DNA of 64,000 nucleotides from Thermothielavioides terrestris NRRL 8126 (GCF_000226115.1 NC_016461.1:868001-932000), one strand, 5' to 3'. Positions 48,301-58,447 are shown, counted from the first letter of the stretch. Made by a program: numbers and translations. Notes: generated by a model not told the origin, from the sequence alone.

Positions 48301-49732
48301 TCCAAGCTAGTTATATCTAACAACCCTTAGAAGCGCCTAGCTAGGTCCTTAGGCACAAAGTCTTTAATAAAGAGTACTATTTAAGTGCTAGTTAGCAGTT
48401 GGCTAACGTTGGATAGGCTAAGAAGAAGAAGGAGGAGCCCGACTATAGTAAGGTATAGGCAGTGCTATATATAGTCTACGTTATATATATCTATAATAGG
48501 GATATATAGGCCTGCTACTTCTAAGAGAGTAAGTATAGTATTGTATTTTTTAATATATTAGGTTTATATTCGTTGACTAGTATATAGATCTAGGCAATAT
48601 ATACTAGGAGTACACTAAATAAAGCTATACTAAGTCCTATATTTTTATAAATAATATTAACTAACGAACGACTACTAGTCCAATATTAACGAGCTACTAG
48701 TAGCCACCCTCTATAATTTAGCTAGAGATTATCAAGTGGTATAAGCAAGTCCTCGAAGTCGATAAGGATAAGCCTTTGCCTACCGACCTTAAAGCGTAGA
48801 GTAGGCATTTAGTTACAACTATTTATAAGCTATATAGCTCTATAGCTACCTTATGTTTATACCCAACTAACTAGCACTAAAAGATATAATATATAAGGAG
48901 AGTGTTGCTACTCTATCTTTGGCTAGTGCTAGTATATCTGCGTTTAGCGCTCCCGCTACTTCTATAGCTTACCTCTTGCTTACTAGGGCTAAGCCCTAGT
49001 AGAGTATTAAGGAGAGAGTCGCTCTAGTAGCGGAGCGTTAGGCTATAGCTGCCGAGCGGCTAGCTACTACTACCGAGGAGTTAGCCTAGCTAGCTCGAGA
49101 TGCCCTAGTAGAGGCTAAGCAATATACTAAAGCTTTAACCTAGATATATAGGCACTTTATAAATATCGAGTAAAATATTATAAATATACTATACCTCTAC
49201 TTTATAGTTAGCTAGTAGCTAATTAGTATAGTATAGGGAAATTTAGGGTAGGAAGGGTAGTAAAGATATAGATAAGGATAAGGGTAAGGCAGATATTTAA
49301 GTTCAATTCTTTTATTTTAATACGTTTCCACTATTGCCTAGTAGCTAGCTAGGCTTTACCCAAATTAAATACAGTCTTATACTTCCTTAGCCTAGCTATA
49401 GCCTTTATATATAACCTGTTCTTATATAGCAAGATGGCAGTAGCTCTAAGGTAGGTTATATTACCTACTACGCGAACTTAACTAATATAGCGTAGATATA
49501 GCGATGACCCGTAGCTAGCTAGCAGCGGTAAGTGCGCTGCTACCTACCTTTAAGCGCGCTGCACCTTAGAATATACGCGAAGACCCTTTGCCGGTACTAC
49601 TATAGTACTTCGAGTTGTGGTGGGGGGGTGGAGTTGATAGGGGCTGGAAATTAGTCTTGGCGGGACCTCTTTAAGGACGACTAGGAGAGAGGGCTGTGAA
49701 AATCCCCACTTTTCCTTCAGCCCTCGGGTATG

Positions 49733-49887
49733 ACGTCGCCCACACCCTTCTCGGTTGCCATAGAATCTCGGTCACCGGGACGATTCGAGCTGCTTCCAGC
49801 TGGCAAAAATTTCTTAGCAATTTTTCGCAGACCGTTTCGGACCGGCGACCGAGATCCCATGGCAACCGGAATGGGTGTGGGCGACGT
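49733..49887. mobile_element. 155-bp palindromic MITE abutting the transposon right end
   Basis: Arms of about 55 bp fold back: ACGTCGCCCACACCCTTCTC at the left pairs with the inverted copy ending GGGTGTGGGCGACGT at 49887. GGTTGCCAT and ATCTCGGTC blocks also pair. TG occurs at both borders. It begins only 2 bp after the TA at the right end of the MULE-like element. Confidence 0.7.
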
Positions 49888-49991
49888 TGCCCTTCTTTGG
49901 TATTGCAAGGCAAGACATAATTTACGTAACGTAAGTACCGTTGTCCAGTTACTCATAAGCAGAGTTGTGTGCCCAGCTAATTACATACTCT

Positions 49992-50084
49992 GGGGGTATG
50001 GTCTAGTGGTATGATTTCTGTTTTGCATTGATCCTTTGGATCCAGCAATACAGACGGTCCCGTGTTCGATCCACGGTGCCTCCA
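49992..50084 (+). tRNA. tRNA-Ala (anticodon UGC) with a 21-nt intron
   Basis: The acceptor stem GGGGGTA pairs with TGCCTCC and the discriminator is A (50084). It carries a G3:U70 wobble pair, the alanine identity element. The anticodon stem is TCTGT/ACAGA with loop T-T-TGC-A and the intron (50028-50048) after position 37, the standard eukaryotic site, followed by T38. The T stem is CCGTG/CACGG with loop TTCGATC. The D-arm text GGTCTAGTGGTATGATT is unusual for Ala and resembles tRNA-Pro, so isotype is slightly uncertain although the anticodon reads UGC. Confidence 0.88.
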
Positions 50085-50086
50085 GC

Positions 50087-50090
50087 TTTT
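50087..50090 (+). terminator. RNA polymerase III terminator of the tRNA gene
   Basis: TTTT three bases after the discriminator base, with a second T5 run at 50100-50104. Confidence 0.7.
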
Positions 50091-50413
50091 GTTAACTCTC
50101 TTTTTGCTGATGCTACTCACCCCAGTTACCACTCCCCAGTTCCTGAACTAGGTCAGCGACTGGAGGATGTGTTGACTGCGCTGCCGGGACTGAGTCACCG
50201 GCAGGTGATTCAGCATCCAGGTGATTCAGCTTCCGAACCTGGATAGCGCCCAGGCAGAGCGTGGCTGAGACTCGAACTAACTACCGAATCTGCAAGCAAC
50301 GGATGCCAAAGCGGAGGTTGTTACCCATCTATATCAGCTGGATTGCTCTGGATTACAGTCGGCCTCTACATCATTGTCCTCTGTCTTCCTCCTTACGAGG
50401 CAGCGCACCGTCA

Positions 50414-51231
50414 ATGACAGCTAGGCGAGCCAAACCACCCAAAAGGGCGGCCACCAGCCGACGCAAGAGGCCAGCGCCAGCAGCCCGCCCATCCCCTGAG
50501 ATGAACCAAGGCAGCGCCATGTCTGCTGCCTCTTCGTCCTCGCCAGTCTACTTCTGGCGCGACACAGAGCCTTCAACCGGCTACCTCTCGCAATGGTACC
50601 CCTGCGCCTTCACCGACGACGCCGACCCCTCGATCATCTACCGCAGCGCTGAGCAGTAAAGACACATGCCCTTGCCCCCCACCTCTTCTTCTGCTCTAAA
50701 CACCCATCCATGCTCACTCCCCGTGCGAACCGCAGCTACATGATGTACCACAAGGCGCAGCTCTTCGCGGACCACGCGGTGGCGGCCGAGATCCTCGCGG
50801 CGCCGCACCCGCGCACCGTCAAGGCGCTCGGCCGCAAGGTCGCCGGCTTTTCGGACGCCGTGTGGAAGGCGCACCGCGAGGCGATCGTGCGCAGGGGCAA
50901 CCTGCTCAAGTTCACGCGGCCGGCGGACGTGCGCGACGGCCGCTGGCTCGTGAAGCTCCACGGGACCGAGGAAGAGGTCAGTATCCGGGAGCTGCTGCTG
51001 CGGACCGGGGAGAGGGAGCTGGTGGAGGCGAGCCCGATGGATCGGATCTGGGGGATCGGGTTCGGTGCGGCCAAGGCCGGGGTGGTCGGGAGGGAGAAGT
51101 GGGGATTGAATCTGCTGGGGAAGGCGTTGATGGATGTGAGGGAGCAGTTGAGGAGGGATGGGGAGAGTGGCGGCAAGGGGGCAAAGGAAGCTGAGAATGC
51201 GAAGCAAGAGGATGGAGCGGATCAGAAATGA
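50414..51231 (+). CDS. NADAR-domain (YbiA-like) protein
   Basis: Two exons, 50414-50655 and 50736-51231 (80-bp intron), give 245 residues. The N-terminus (1-40) is basic and Ala/Pro-rich. The NADAR (DUF1768) fold follows with YFWRDTEPSTGYLSQWYPC, AEHYMMYHKAQLFADH, the HPRTVKALGRKVAGF block, ELLLRTGERELVEASP, DRIWGIGF and WGLNLLGKALMDVRE. Bacterial and plant relatives hydrolyse the N-glycosidic bond of early riboflavin or ADP-ribose intermediates; the fungal substrate is not known. The intron splits the Glu-His pair at the start of the catalytic helix (phase 2). The C-terminus is Lys/Glu-rich. Confidence 0.88.
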
Positions 51232-51735
51232 TATTTCTCTGAGGGAATGCCGACCCTTGCTTCTGCTTCGTTATTATCGCGAACACAAACCGTCAACACT
51301 ACCTACCTGGTAGTGCTGGTCGTGCGTGGATATTATTTGTATATACCTTATGGACGCTGGGAAGGCATCGCCGCTTGTTGAAGATGCCCTTGCCCCGCCG
51401 TAGCCCCCAAAGTATGGTGCATATTGTACACTTTTGCGTCGTCATGGCAAGCCCATGCCCGTCCCTCCCCCTTCCCCCCGCCCCCCCGCCTCTTCCTTTT
51501 TAGAGTGGTGTGATGATGGAAATGCATCAAGCGCCTGCTTCCCTCGCTCTATACCATGAACTTCCCCAAAAACTCCCCGCAAACTGCCGCGGCAAGATCC
51601 CGGATGCCATATGATACAGATTTGGCGATACTAAAACACAGTGAATGGGAAAAAAGAAACCAGCAGCTAAAGGCTGACTGAGCAGACTTTCGGCCCCTCC
51701 TGGGGAGTCGCACAGATGATGGGGTTGGTAAAACT
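51232..51735. other. Convergent 3' intergenic region
   Basis: Between the 3' ends of the NADAR gene and TIM44. A C-rich run lies at about 51465-51490. No gene seen. Confidence 0.55.
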
Positions 51736-53426
51736 TCAAATGTAATCGCGGCCGCTCTTTTGCATCTCAATGAGTCGCCATCCCCTCGTCTCGGGGTTGT
51801 TGACATCCTCGGCAATGCGGGTGATGCCGATGGCATACGTGACGAGCTGCACCTTGTCCTCCATGCCGGCGGCCAGCTGGTTCGTCTTGGCGTTGCGGTA
51901 CACGTGCACCTCCTGGGTTCTGCAGGTGACGATAAAGACGGGAATCTCGCCGGGGTCGAGCATGCGCGCCCGGAGGATATCCACGCCTCGGATGTCGAGG
52001 ATCTTGCCATCAGACTTGAGGCCCGCCTGAAGGTACTGCTTGGTCAAGGCTTCGTAGACGGAATACTGAGCCTCGGACAGCCACAGCTTCAGCGTCTCGA
52101 CGTCGCCCTTGACGTAGGCATCAAGCACCTCGGGAAGGATATACTCGCGCAGTTCTTGCAGGAACGGCTCCAGCTTGAAGGCCGGGTCCATGCTGCGGAG
52201 CTTCTTGATCACCATGGCCGTCTCGTTCTCGGCAAAGAAGCCGGCCACCCGGTCGGTGATGCTCCGAGCCGTCGAAATCAGGGGGTTTTCCGACTCTTGG
52301 TACACCGTCTTCATGCCGAAGAGTCCCTGTACAAATTTGTTCTGGTCCCTGAACGCCCGCCAGGCCTCCTTCCACGCGGCATCCTTGTGGACCGTGATGC
52401 TGGTTCCGGCACTGCAATGAGGTCAGCTACGGCGGTCAAGGAATTTGGACGCGCAACGAGAAGGCTGCCTTACTTGGGATCCGCTTCAAACACCTGGTTG
52501 TGTACCCCATTCTTCTTGTTCATTTGCTCGCGCAGCTCCCTCCGCCTCCTGCGCTCCTCCTTTTCGACCCAGCCGCCATACCGGGAGCTGCTTCCGTCGT
52601 CGATGACATCCTTGACGTTCTTGTACGCCTCGGTTTCCCGGATCGGCTTGGTCGCCTTATCCAGCACCTCGCCCGTTATGTTCGCGCCTTTCCGCACCCC
52701 CTTCATGACAGGCGTCTCCCAAGTCCAGGCAGCGCCCTTGCCAATGGCGCCGGCTGTGGACTTGACGACGTTGGCAGCCGTAGAGCTGACGGCGCCCGAG
52801 GTTGCCTCGTAGGCTTGTCGCGCCTTCCGGACCGACTCGCTCTCGACGAACTGGTTCGCCGACGATGCGAGAGCCTTGGTCGACTCGTTCCACTCTTTGG
52901 ACTGCTTAAGCTCGGTCTGCATGGTTTCGAGGAACACCTGCCATGGTGTCTTGTCGCCATGGGGCGGCGGCGGAGGGAGATCCTCCTTCTTCTCCTTCCC
53001 CTTGCCCCCGCCCTCGCCCTCGCCGTCGGCCTTCCCTTCGCCCTCCTTGGCCTCTTGTTTGGCCTCCTGCTGGGGATCTGATCCTGTTTTTGCCTCGCTT
53101 TCTTGGGTTTCCGGCTGCGCCTTGGTCTCCTTGTCTGCCGCCTCCTTTTGTTGTGTCCTGGCCGAGAGGTGGAACGGCCGCGCGCTGCTGGGTGGAAGCC
53201 TATCTAGCCGGATAGCAACGGCGGGGAGGGATGAGCGTAGGAATGGTTGTTGCCGGAACGGCACACTCGTGGAATATGTCGTGCTCTCGAAGATGTCGAC
53301 TTGTGCTGTTCTTGATGAGAGCAAGCGGTGCTGCAAAGGTGGCGTGCAGCGGACGCTCCGCAAGCCTGGTGCCCGCAACGGGGCGCCTGGAGAGAATCTT
53401 TGCATATGCCGTACCGAGTTCATCAT
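51736..53426 (-). CDS. TIM44: TIM44, inner-membrane import motor subunit
   Basis: Two exons, about 53426-52474 and 52411-51736, give 542 residues from the tandem ATGs at 53426/53423. The N-terminal 90 residues are Arg/Ser-rich and low in acids, a mitochondrial presequence. A Lys/Glu/Gly-rich linker leads to EDLPPPPPHGDKTPWQVFLE, a helical region with YGGWVEKEERRRRREL, and the C-terminal Tim44 domain: NPLISTARSITDRV, MDPAFKLEPFLQELREYILP, DPGEIPVFIVTCRTQEVHV and GWRLIEMQKSGRDYI. Tim44 tethers mtHsp70 to the TIM23 channel on the matrix side. An in-frame ATG further upstream (53447) is also possible. The gene is divergent from the uS11m gene. Confidence 0.93.
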
Positions 53427-53860
53427 TTCGTGCACCCCAGCGCGCATCCAACGGGAGCAGCAGGCGTGGCGGAGGGTAAAAGGAGATGATTGACTGGAGG
53501 AGCGGCGCTCGCAAGAGCTCGAAGCTGATAAGGGTTTTTGCGCGTGATGTGATGGCAAGCCGACCGGAGTCTGGTCCCTGGAATTCTTTTTGTCCGCCAC
53601 CAAGCCGCGGGCAAATTCCCGCTTGCGGCTAGGCACCCCTGTAACCCTGTAAGCACCACCGCAGCGGCAAGTTCCGGCACCCCGAAATTTCCACTGGCCT
53701 GTGCTGCTTCTCTGGATCACCGCGCAGCACGTCGGGCCGTCTCGTCGTCTCGTCAGTCTTGACGCCTCGCCTGTGCGAAAATTCTGGCCGAACTCCAGAC
53801 TCAACGTCGGCTTTGCTCTGGCTTCTCGGACGCCCTGCTGATCCTTGCCCGGCCGGCGAC
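53427..53860. promoter_or_regulatory. Shared divergent promoter, TIM44 / uS11m
   Basis: 434 bp separate the two ATGs of divergent nuclear genes for mitochondrial proteins, so the basal promoters must overlap here. No TATA box is evident. No specific factor site is claimed. Confidence 0.5.
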
Positions 53861-54520
53861 ATGAGCCGGCTCACAATAGGCCGCCTTTTGGCGCCCGCCC
53901 TGCTCCGGCCGCTCTCAAAACCGACCGGCGCAGCAAACGCCGTCCCGCAATGGGCCCGGCTCTTCTCCCAGTCGCGCGCGACCGCTAGCAGCATCTTCAC
54001 CAGCCCTCCCCAACAGCCAGCAGCGCAGCAAGACTCCAACCCGATGAACCGGCTCGCCACGGCAGTGTTGGGTCAGGTTGTGCAGCCGACTAACCCCAAT
54101 GCGCCGCTCTCGGAGGAGCTGGGGATTGAAGAAGAAAAGCAAAGCAAGGAGCCCTATCACTTCCACATCTACAGCCACAAGCACAATACGCACGTCACTT
54201 TGACCAAGCCGAACCGGGACGCCCTCATCTCGCTGTCGTGCGGCAATTTGGGTTTCAAGAAGTCGGCGCGCAAGAACTACGACGCGGCATACCAGCTGGG
54301 CGCCTATGTCATCGACAAGATGCATCAGAAGGGTCTGACCAAGCAGATCCACAAGCTCGAGGTGGTCCTGCGCGGGTTCGGACCCGGCAGGGAGGCGGTG
54401 GTGAAGGTGCTGATGGGCAACGAGGGCAAGTATTTACGGCCCAAGATCGTACGGGTCTCGGACGCGACCAGGCTAAAGTTCGGTGGTACTCGGAGCAAGA
54501 GAAAGAGAAGGTTGGGTTAA
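53861..54520 (+). CDS. MRPS18: Mitochondrial small-subunit ribosomal protein uS11m (yeast Mrps18)
   Basis: Single exon, 219 residues. The first 45 residues (MSRLTIGRLLAPALLRPLSK, then RLFSQSRA) look like a mitochondrial presequence. From residue about 105 the uS11 fold appears: YHFHIYSHKHNTHVTLTKPN, ISLSCGNLGFKKSARKNYDA, AYQLGAYVIDKM, LEVVLRGFGPGREAVVKVL and the basic C-terminal TRSKRKRRLG. In the small mitoribosomal subunit uS11 lines the mRNA exit side of the platform. Length is typical for ascomycete orthologs. Confidence 0.92.
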   Translation: MSRLTIGRLLAPALLRPLSKPTGAANAVPQWARLFSQSRATASSIFTSPPQQPAAQQDSNPMNRLATAVLGQVVQPTNPNAPLSEELGIEEEKQSKEPYHFHIYSHKHNTHVTLTKPNRDALISLSCGNLGFKKSARKNYDAAYQLGAYVIDKMHQKGLTKQIHKLEVVLRGFGPGREAVVKVLMGNEGKYLRPKIVRVSDATRLKFGGTRSKRKRRLG

Positions 54521-54996
54521 GGAGCTGGGGGAAGCGAGCGGTGGGATCAATGGATCTGGTTCCCTCTTGTACGGAATGCATGTACATCCATCTGTATACT
54601 ACGTAGAAACCATTTTCTTTCCAGCCGGCACTTCTTCGTCTGTGGAATATGGAGTTTTGCATGAACAATACGCACCCCGACTTGTTTGTCTCTATGGAAT
54701 GCATAGGACCTGTCACAGCAGCCTGGTTGCCCTACTGTCTCCAGTTTGCGAACATCTCGAACTGGATGCACCTCGCCTTGTTGAGGACGGTTCGGTGCTG
54801 ACATTGCCCGAGTCGCTGGCTTGCGCCGTCGGGACCCACTAAAATTTTCGCGTTCCGCGGCGGCGATCAATCCACTGCAGAGCTCCCCGCCATCCAGGGC
54901 CGGACCCGCCACTTACACAAAGCAGCTGCATAGTACGGAATACGGAGATACACCCGCTTTCCACGAGTACGTAAAGTCATGTAGCAACCCACTGCG
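54521..54996. other. Intergenic upstream of BCS1
   Basis: Contains the dispersed motif TACGGAATAC at 54934-54943. No gene seen. Confidence 0.5.
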
Positions 54997-56535
54997 ATGT
55001 TGCCGGCCACACGCACAACCACTTCTCAACCGGCGCTCCCGCCCTCTCCAGCACCGGCACCAGCCGCAGAAGCATCAGTGGTAGGGCATGCAGCTTCACC
55101 TACCACGCCCGCAACATCCGCCACACCCCCTGCGGGTGGTCCGTCGATGCACGGCCTCGATGCGCTCTTCAACAATCCGGTCTTCGCTGGCGGCATTGGC
55201 CTGGCCGGCCTAGGCGCGGCCGCCGCGTTCGGGCGGCGCGCCCTCATCTCGGCCGCCGGCCTCCTCCGCCGCCAGCTGCTCGTCAACATCGAGATCAGCA
55301 AACGCGACCCGTCCTACAACTGGGTGCTCGCCTGGCTGGCCCAGCCGCGCGACAACCGCGGCTTCCTCGCGCAGCGCCTGACCCGGCTGCGCAACCTGTC
55401 CATCTCGACCAGCACCAAGTCGCTGAGCCCGGCCGCCGAGGACGGCGCCGGCAAGATCCACGCCGACTTCCGTGTGCAGCCCGGCTTCGGCCGCCACATC
55501 GTGCGGCACGCGCCGGGCGTGTACATCGCGGTGAACCGCGAGAAGGCCGGCACGGCGACGACCGCGACCGGCGAGCCCCACGAGACGCTCACGCTCACCC
55601 TGCTGTGGAGGCACCGCCACGTGCTGGCCGAGGTGTTCACGCAGGCGCACGCGCTGGCGCAGAGCTTCCAGCAGGGCAAGACCGTCGTGTACACGGCGCG
55701 GAAGATGGAGTGGGCCGTGCTGGGCAAGCCCAGGCTGAAGCGGCCGCTGGGCAGCGTGATCCTGGACGAGGGCGTCAAGGAGAGACTGGTCGCGGACGTG
55801 AAGGAGTTCCTGAAGGCGCAGCAGTGGTACACGGACCGCGGCGTGCCGTACCGCAGGGGCTATCTGCTGTACGGCCCGCCGGGGACGGGCAAGACGTCGT
55901 TCATCCAGGCCCTGGCGGGCGAGCTGGACTACAGCGTGGCCATGATCAATCTGAGCGAGATGGGCATGACCGACGACCTGCTCGCCCACCTGCTCACGCA
56001 GTTGCCGGAGAAGAGCGTGCTGGTACTGGAGGACGTCGATGCCGCGCTGGTAAACCGGCGGCAGCGGGATCCGGACGGGTACAGCGGGCGGACGGTGACC
56101 GCGTCGGGCCTGCTCAATGCGCTGGACGGTCTGGCGGCCGGCGAGGACAGGATCACCTTCCTGACGACGAACCATATTGACCGGCTGGATCCCGCCCTGA
56201 TCCGTCCAGGCCGCGTCGACATGATGGTGCGCATCGGCGAGGCGACGCGCTACCAGGCGGCCCAGATGTGGGACCGCTACTACGGCGACATCGACGAGGA
56301 CCACTCGGGTCGCGAGCGGTTCCTGGCGCGGCTCGACGAGCTGGGCTTGTTCGGCGGCAGTAACCAGGACCCCAGTGTGCCCAAGAGACACACCTCGACC
56401 GCTGCCATCCAGGGTCTCTTCCAGTTCAACAAAGGAGATATGGAGGGCGCCATCAGAATGGCGGAGGGCTTGATCCCTCGGACGTTTGAGCCTGAGCAGC
56501 CCTCGGCTGAAGGGACGATAAAGGCTCCAGCCTAG
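54997..56535 (+). CDS. BCS1: BCS1, AAA-ATPase chaperone of the Rieske protein
   Basis: Single exon, 512 residues. The first 50 residues are Pro/Ala-rich. A transmembrane segment and internal targeting helix follow (NPVFAGGIGLAGLGAAAAFG, then RRALISAAGLLRRQLL). The BCS1-specific domain continues to about residue 250 (NIEISKRDPSYNWVLAWLA; VYTARKMEWAVLGKPRLKR). The AAA module has Walker A GPPGTGKT near residue 293, Walker B VLVLEDVD near 348 and the sensor/arginine-finger stretch TTNHIDRLDPALIRPGRVD. BCS1 translocates folded Rieske iron-sulfur protein into the bc1 complex of the inner membrane. Fungi have several BCS1-like paralogs, but the compact N-terminus supports the true one. The Pro-rich leader is longer than usual, so an ATG at residue 51 is an alternative start. 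Confidence 0.9.
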   Translation: MLPATRTTTSQPALPPSPAPAPAAEASVVGHAASPTTPATSATPPAGGPSMHGLDALFNNPVFAGGIGLAGLGAAAAFGRRALISAAGLLRRQLLVNIEISKRDPSYNWVLAWLAQPRDNRGFLAQRLTRLRNLSISTSTKSLSPAAEDGAGKIHADFRVQPGFGRHIVRHAPGVYIAVNREKAGTATTATGEPHETLTLTLLWRHRHVLAEVFTQAHALAQSFQQGKTVVYTARKMEWAVLGKPRLKRPLGSVILDEGVKERLVADVKEFLKAQQWYTDRGVPYRRGYLLYGPPGTGKTSFIQALAGELDYSVAMINLSEMGMTDDLLAHLLTQLPEKSVLVLEDVDAALVNRRQRDPDGYSGRTVTASGLLNALDGLAAGEDRITFLTTNHIDRLDPALIRPGRVDMMVRIGEATRYQAAQMWDRYYGDIDEDHSGRERFLARLDELGLFGGSNQDPSVPKRHTSTAAIQGLFQFNKGDMEGAIRMAEGLIPRTFEPEQPSAEGTIKAPA

Positions 56536-57264
56536 GCCAGGTCTGAGTTGTGTGCAGGGAGTGTGTGCAGTATTGTAGGATTACAGTGTACGATTTGGCC
56601 ATGATATATAGATCGCAGATACCCCACGGAAACGCCCAACATTGTTTCGTTTATTCGGGCCTACCCTTCCAGCATGCAGTGGCCCTTTCCGTCTCCCGGC
56701 GGACGCGGAAACGGAATGTCTCTATCACGTCACTGAATATCACTGACCGATGTGCAGCAAGATGCCGGCTCCAGACTATTAGGGAGGTGCTACAAGAGCC
56801 CCAAAGTAGCTGCACGACGGTTGAACTGCCAAGTGTGTGGACATGGCCTCTATCATCCTCATCAAATTCGAATGTTGATACCGCTAACTCTGCCATCTCG
56901 ACCTCCAGCCATTGCCGGTCTCGCGAGATTCCAGCAGTGGAACGCGATCGGCCGAGTCGTGGCCTCTGATTTGAACCTGGCTCCCCGGCTTCATGGATTG
57001 CAGGCTTCCCTCCTCGCGAGCCTGATCCGGTGAACCCCAAAGCCCTTGGCGTCAGGTCGAGCAGAAATGGGAATGCTGCGCATCACCCAACAGCTCCACA
57101 CCGCCGGACCTCAAAATCTGCATTCTGCCAAGGTGCAACGCTGGATGGAGCCTGGAGGGGAGTTGCAGCAACTGTCGCTGACCCCTCGGCAGTGCCGCTG
57201 GACACTGGGTCGGCGATAGCCCAACTTGAACATATTTCTTCTCCAAGCCTGCCTTACTGGTCTT
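56536..57264. other. Intergenic, no supported gene
   Basis: A minus-strand GGTTCAAATC B-box-like sequence near 56980 lacks the stems of a tRNA. No coding motif is seen. Confidence 0.5.
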
Positions 57265-57870
57265 TCAGCTGGAGGTTTCTGAGCCTCTCAACTTGGACCC
57301 GCCCGTCCCACTCTTAGGTTCGCCCTCGGCATTGAACCCTAGCGCATCCAGCTCTCGGATGAGCTCGTTGATCTTGATAACCTTTGCGATTTGCTCTGGC
57401 AGCAGCGCCTCGCCGCCCTCTTTTTTCTCCCTCAGCTCTTTCGCCTGCCTGAGCTTCTTCTTCAGAGCGCGCACTTTCTTTTCCTTCTCTAATTCGGGGT
57501 CCACATTTTCCTTCACGGCTTCCTCCACAGGCGCTGCCTCATTCTGCCTCTCGCTCTGCGTCTGGCCAGCGGCCTTGGCCTTCTTACGCGCCTCCCGCCG
57601 CTTGGCGTTCTTGTTCGCGGTAGCTGATGATGGCTGCGCCGGCTTGTCGTCCTTCAGACCCTCGGCGCCGGGAACGGGCCCCTTCCCGCGGTTGCGGAAG
57701 TTCTCGGCGATGCGGTTCTTGTAGACCTCGACGTCCTCGGGCGGCCGGTAGCCGGGGCGGATCTTGATGGCCTTCCTTGTGCTGCCATCGGCTCGCTTAG
57801 ACTCGGGGATGTGCCGCTCACCGCTTACTTCGTCGGTTACGATGCCCGAGGCGGTGGGTTCCGAAGGCAT
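57265..57870 (-). CDS. PYM1: PYM, partner of Y14-Mago (exon junction complex disassembly)
   Basis: Single exon, 201 residues. The N-terminal Mago-binding motif is clear: SGIVTDEVSGERHIPESKR, then DGSTRKAIKIRPGYRPPEDVE and VYKNR (residues about 8-55). The rest is Lys/Ala/Glu-rich and helical, with a coiled-coil C-terminal half (KVRALKKKLRQAKELREKK) and a Leu-rich tail helix (IAKVIKINELIRELDALGF). PYM binds the Y14-Mago heterodimer and ribosomes and strips exon junction complexes from translated mRNA. Its presence implies the host keeps Mago/Y14, in line with its intron-rich genes. Confidence 0.9.
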   Translation of the reverse strand: MPSEPTASGIVTDEVSGERHIPESKRADGSTRKAIKIRPGYRPPEDVEVYKNRIAENFRNRGKGPVPGAEGLKDDKPAQPSSATANKNAKRREARKKAKAAGQTQSERQNEAAPVEEAVKENVDPELEKEKKVRALKKKLRQAKELREKKEGGEALLPEQIAKVIKINELIRELDALGFNAEGEPKSGTGGSKLRGSETSS

Positions 57871-58447
57871 GGTTGGTCCGGATCGCTGAGCGCAGCGTGC
57901 GGTGGCGGGTGTGCGTGGGCTCGTTGCCGGGGGGAAGGGACTTGATCGTGGCGATCAAGTTGTGCTGCAATATAAGAGAGCTACTATTCGCTACCGAGGA
58001 ATGGGAACCTCTCCTCGCTAGTTGAATTGTTCCGTCTTGAACAGATCACCTTTGCTGAGCCTGGCGAGCTCCAACTGGAGATGTGCACGTGGAGATTTGC
58101 AGTCGAAGAGTATTCCGAATACAGAGACAGATCCTCTCACGTCGTGTACTGCGGTAATGTTCACTCTTGAGTAACAGCCAAAATTACGGAATACCTTGTG
58201 GCGGGGCAATTCAATGTGGAGACCATCAGAGCCAACGCTGAGCTTTGGCCTTCGGCAAGCTTCAGCTAATCAAATACGAGCCCGAATACTCCCGTGCGGC
58301 CTTTCCATCATCCAACTGCGGTCCAGTGGTCAGTGGTCAGTTTTGCTTCGTCGACCTGCTCGTGCCTGCCACCGAAGCCTTTAACGCTCCCACCACGACG
58401 CCAGTCCCGCCATCCGTCTGTCAGTTTGGGGTTTAGATACCGTCAAA
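57871..58447. other. Divergent intergenic region, PYM / QCR9
   Basis: Holds the presumed promoters of both genes and the dispersed motif TACGGAATAC at 58185-58194. No gene seen. Confidence 0.5.

Larger units (their letters stand above)
35150..49728. mobile_element. MULE-like DNA transposon, RIP-degraded and heavily invaded
   Basis: Ends are inverted repeats: CCCGAGGGCTGAAGGAAAAG at 35150 pairs with the reverse complement ending at 49728. After removing a MITE from the left arm, similarity extends through CTTAAAGAGGTCCCGCCAAG, so each arm is about 90 bp. TA dinucleotides abut both ends; no longer target duplication is obvious. The core encodes a degraded MULE-type transposase (45001-46459) and a low-complexity second reading frame (47.7-49.2 kb). 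Inside are a 331-bp MITE, direct subterminal repeats, and an 8-kb nested insertion (36257-44274). Subtracting these leaves an ancestral element of roughly 6.2 kb. Most of the DNA is AT-rich with stops that are nearly all TAG/TAA, as expected from RIP. Confidence 0.75.

Noticed and set aside
55210..56391. 393-codon minus-strand open frame
   Set aside because: Antisense shadow of BCS1; the text is Arg/Ala/Gln-rich without motifs.
56970..57000. Reverse-strand GGTTCAAATC, a Pol III B-box-like sequence
   Set aside because: Flanking bases cannot form the T stem, and no acceptor or anticodon stem is present.
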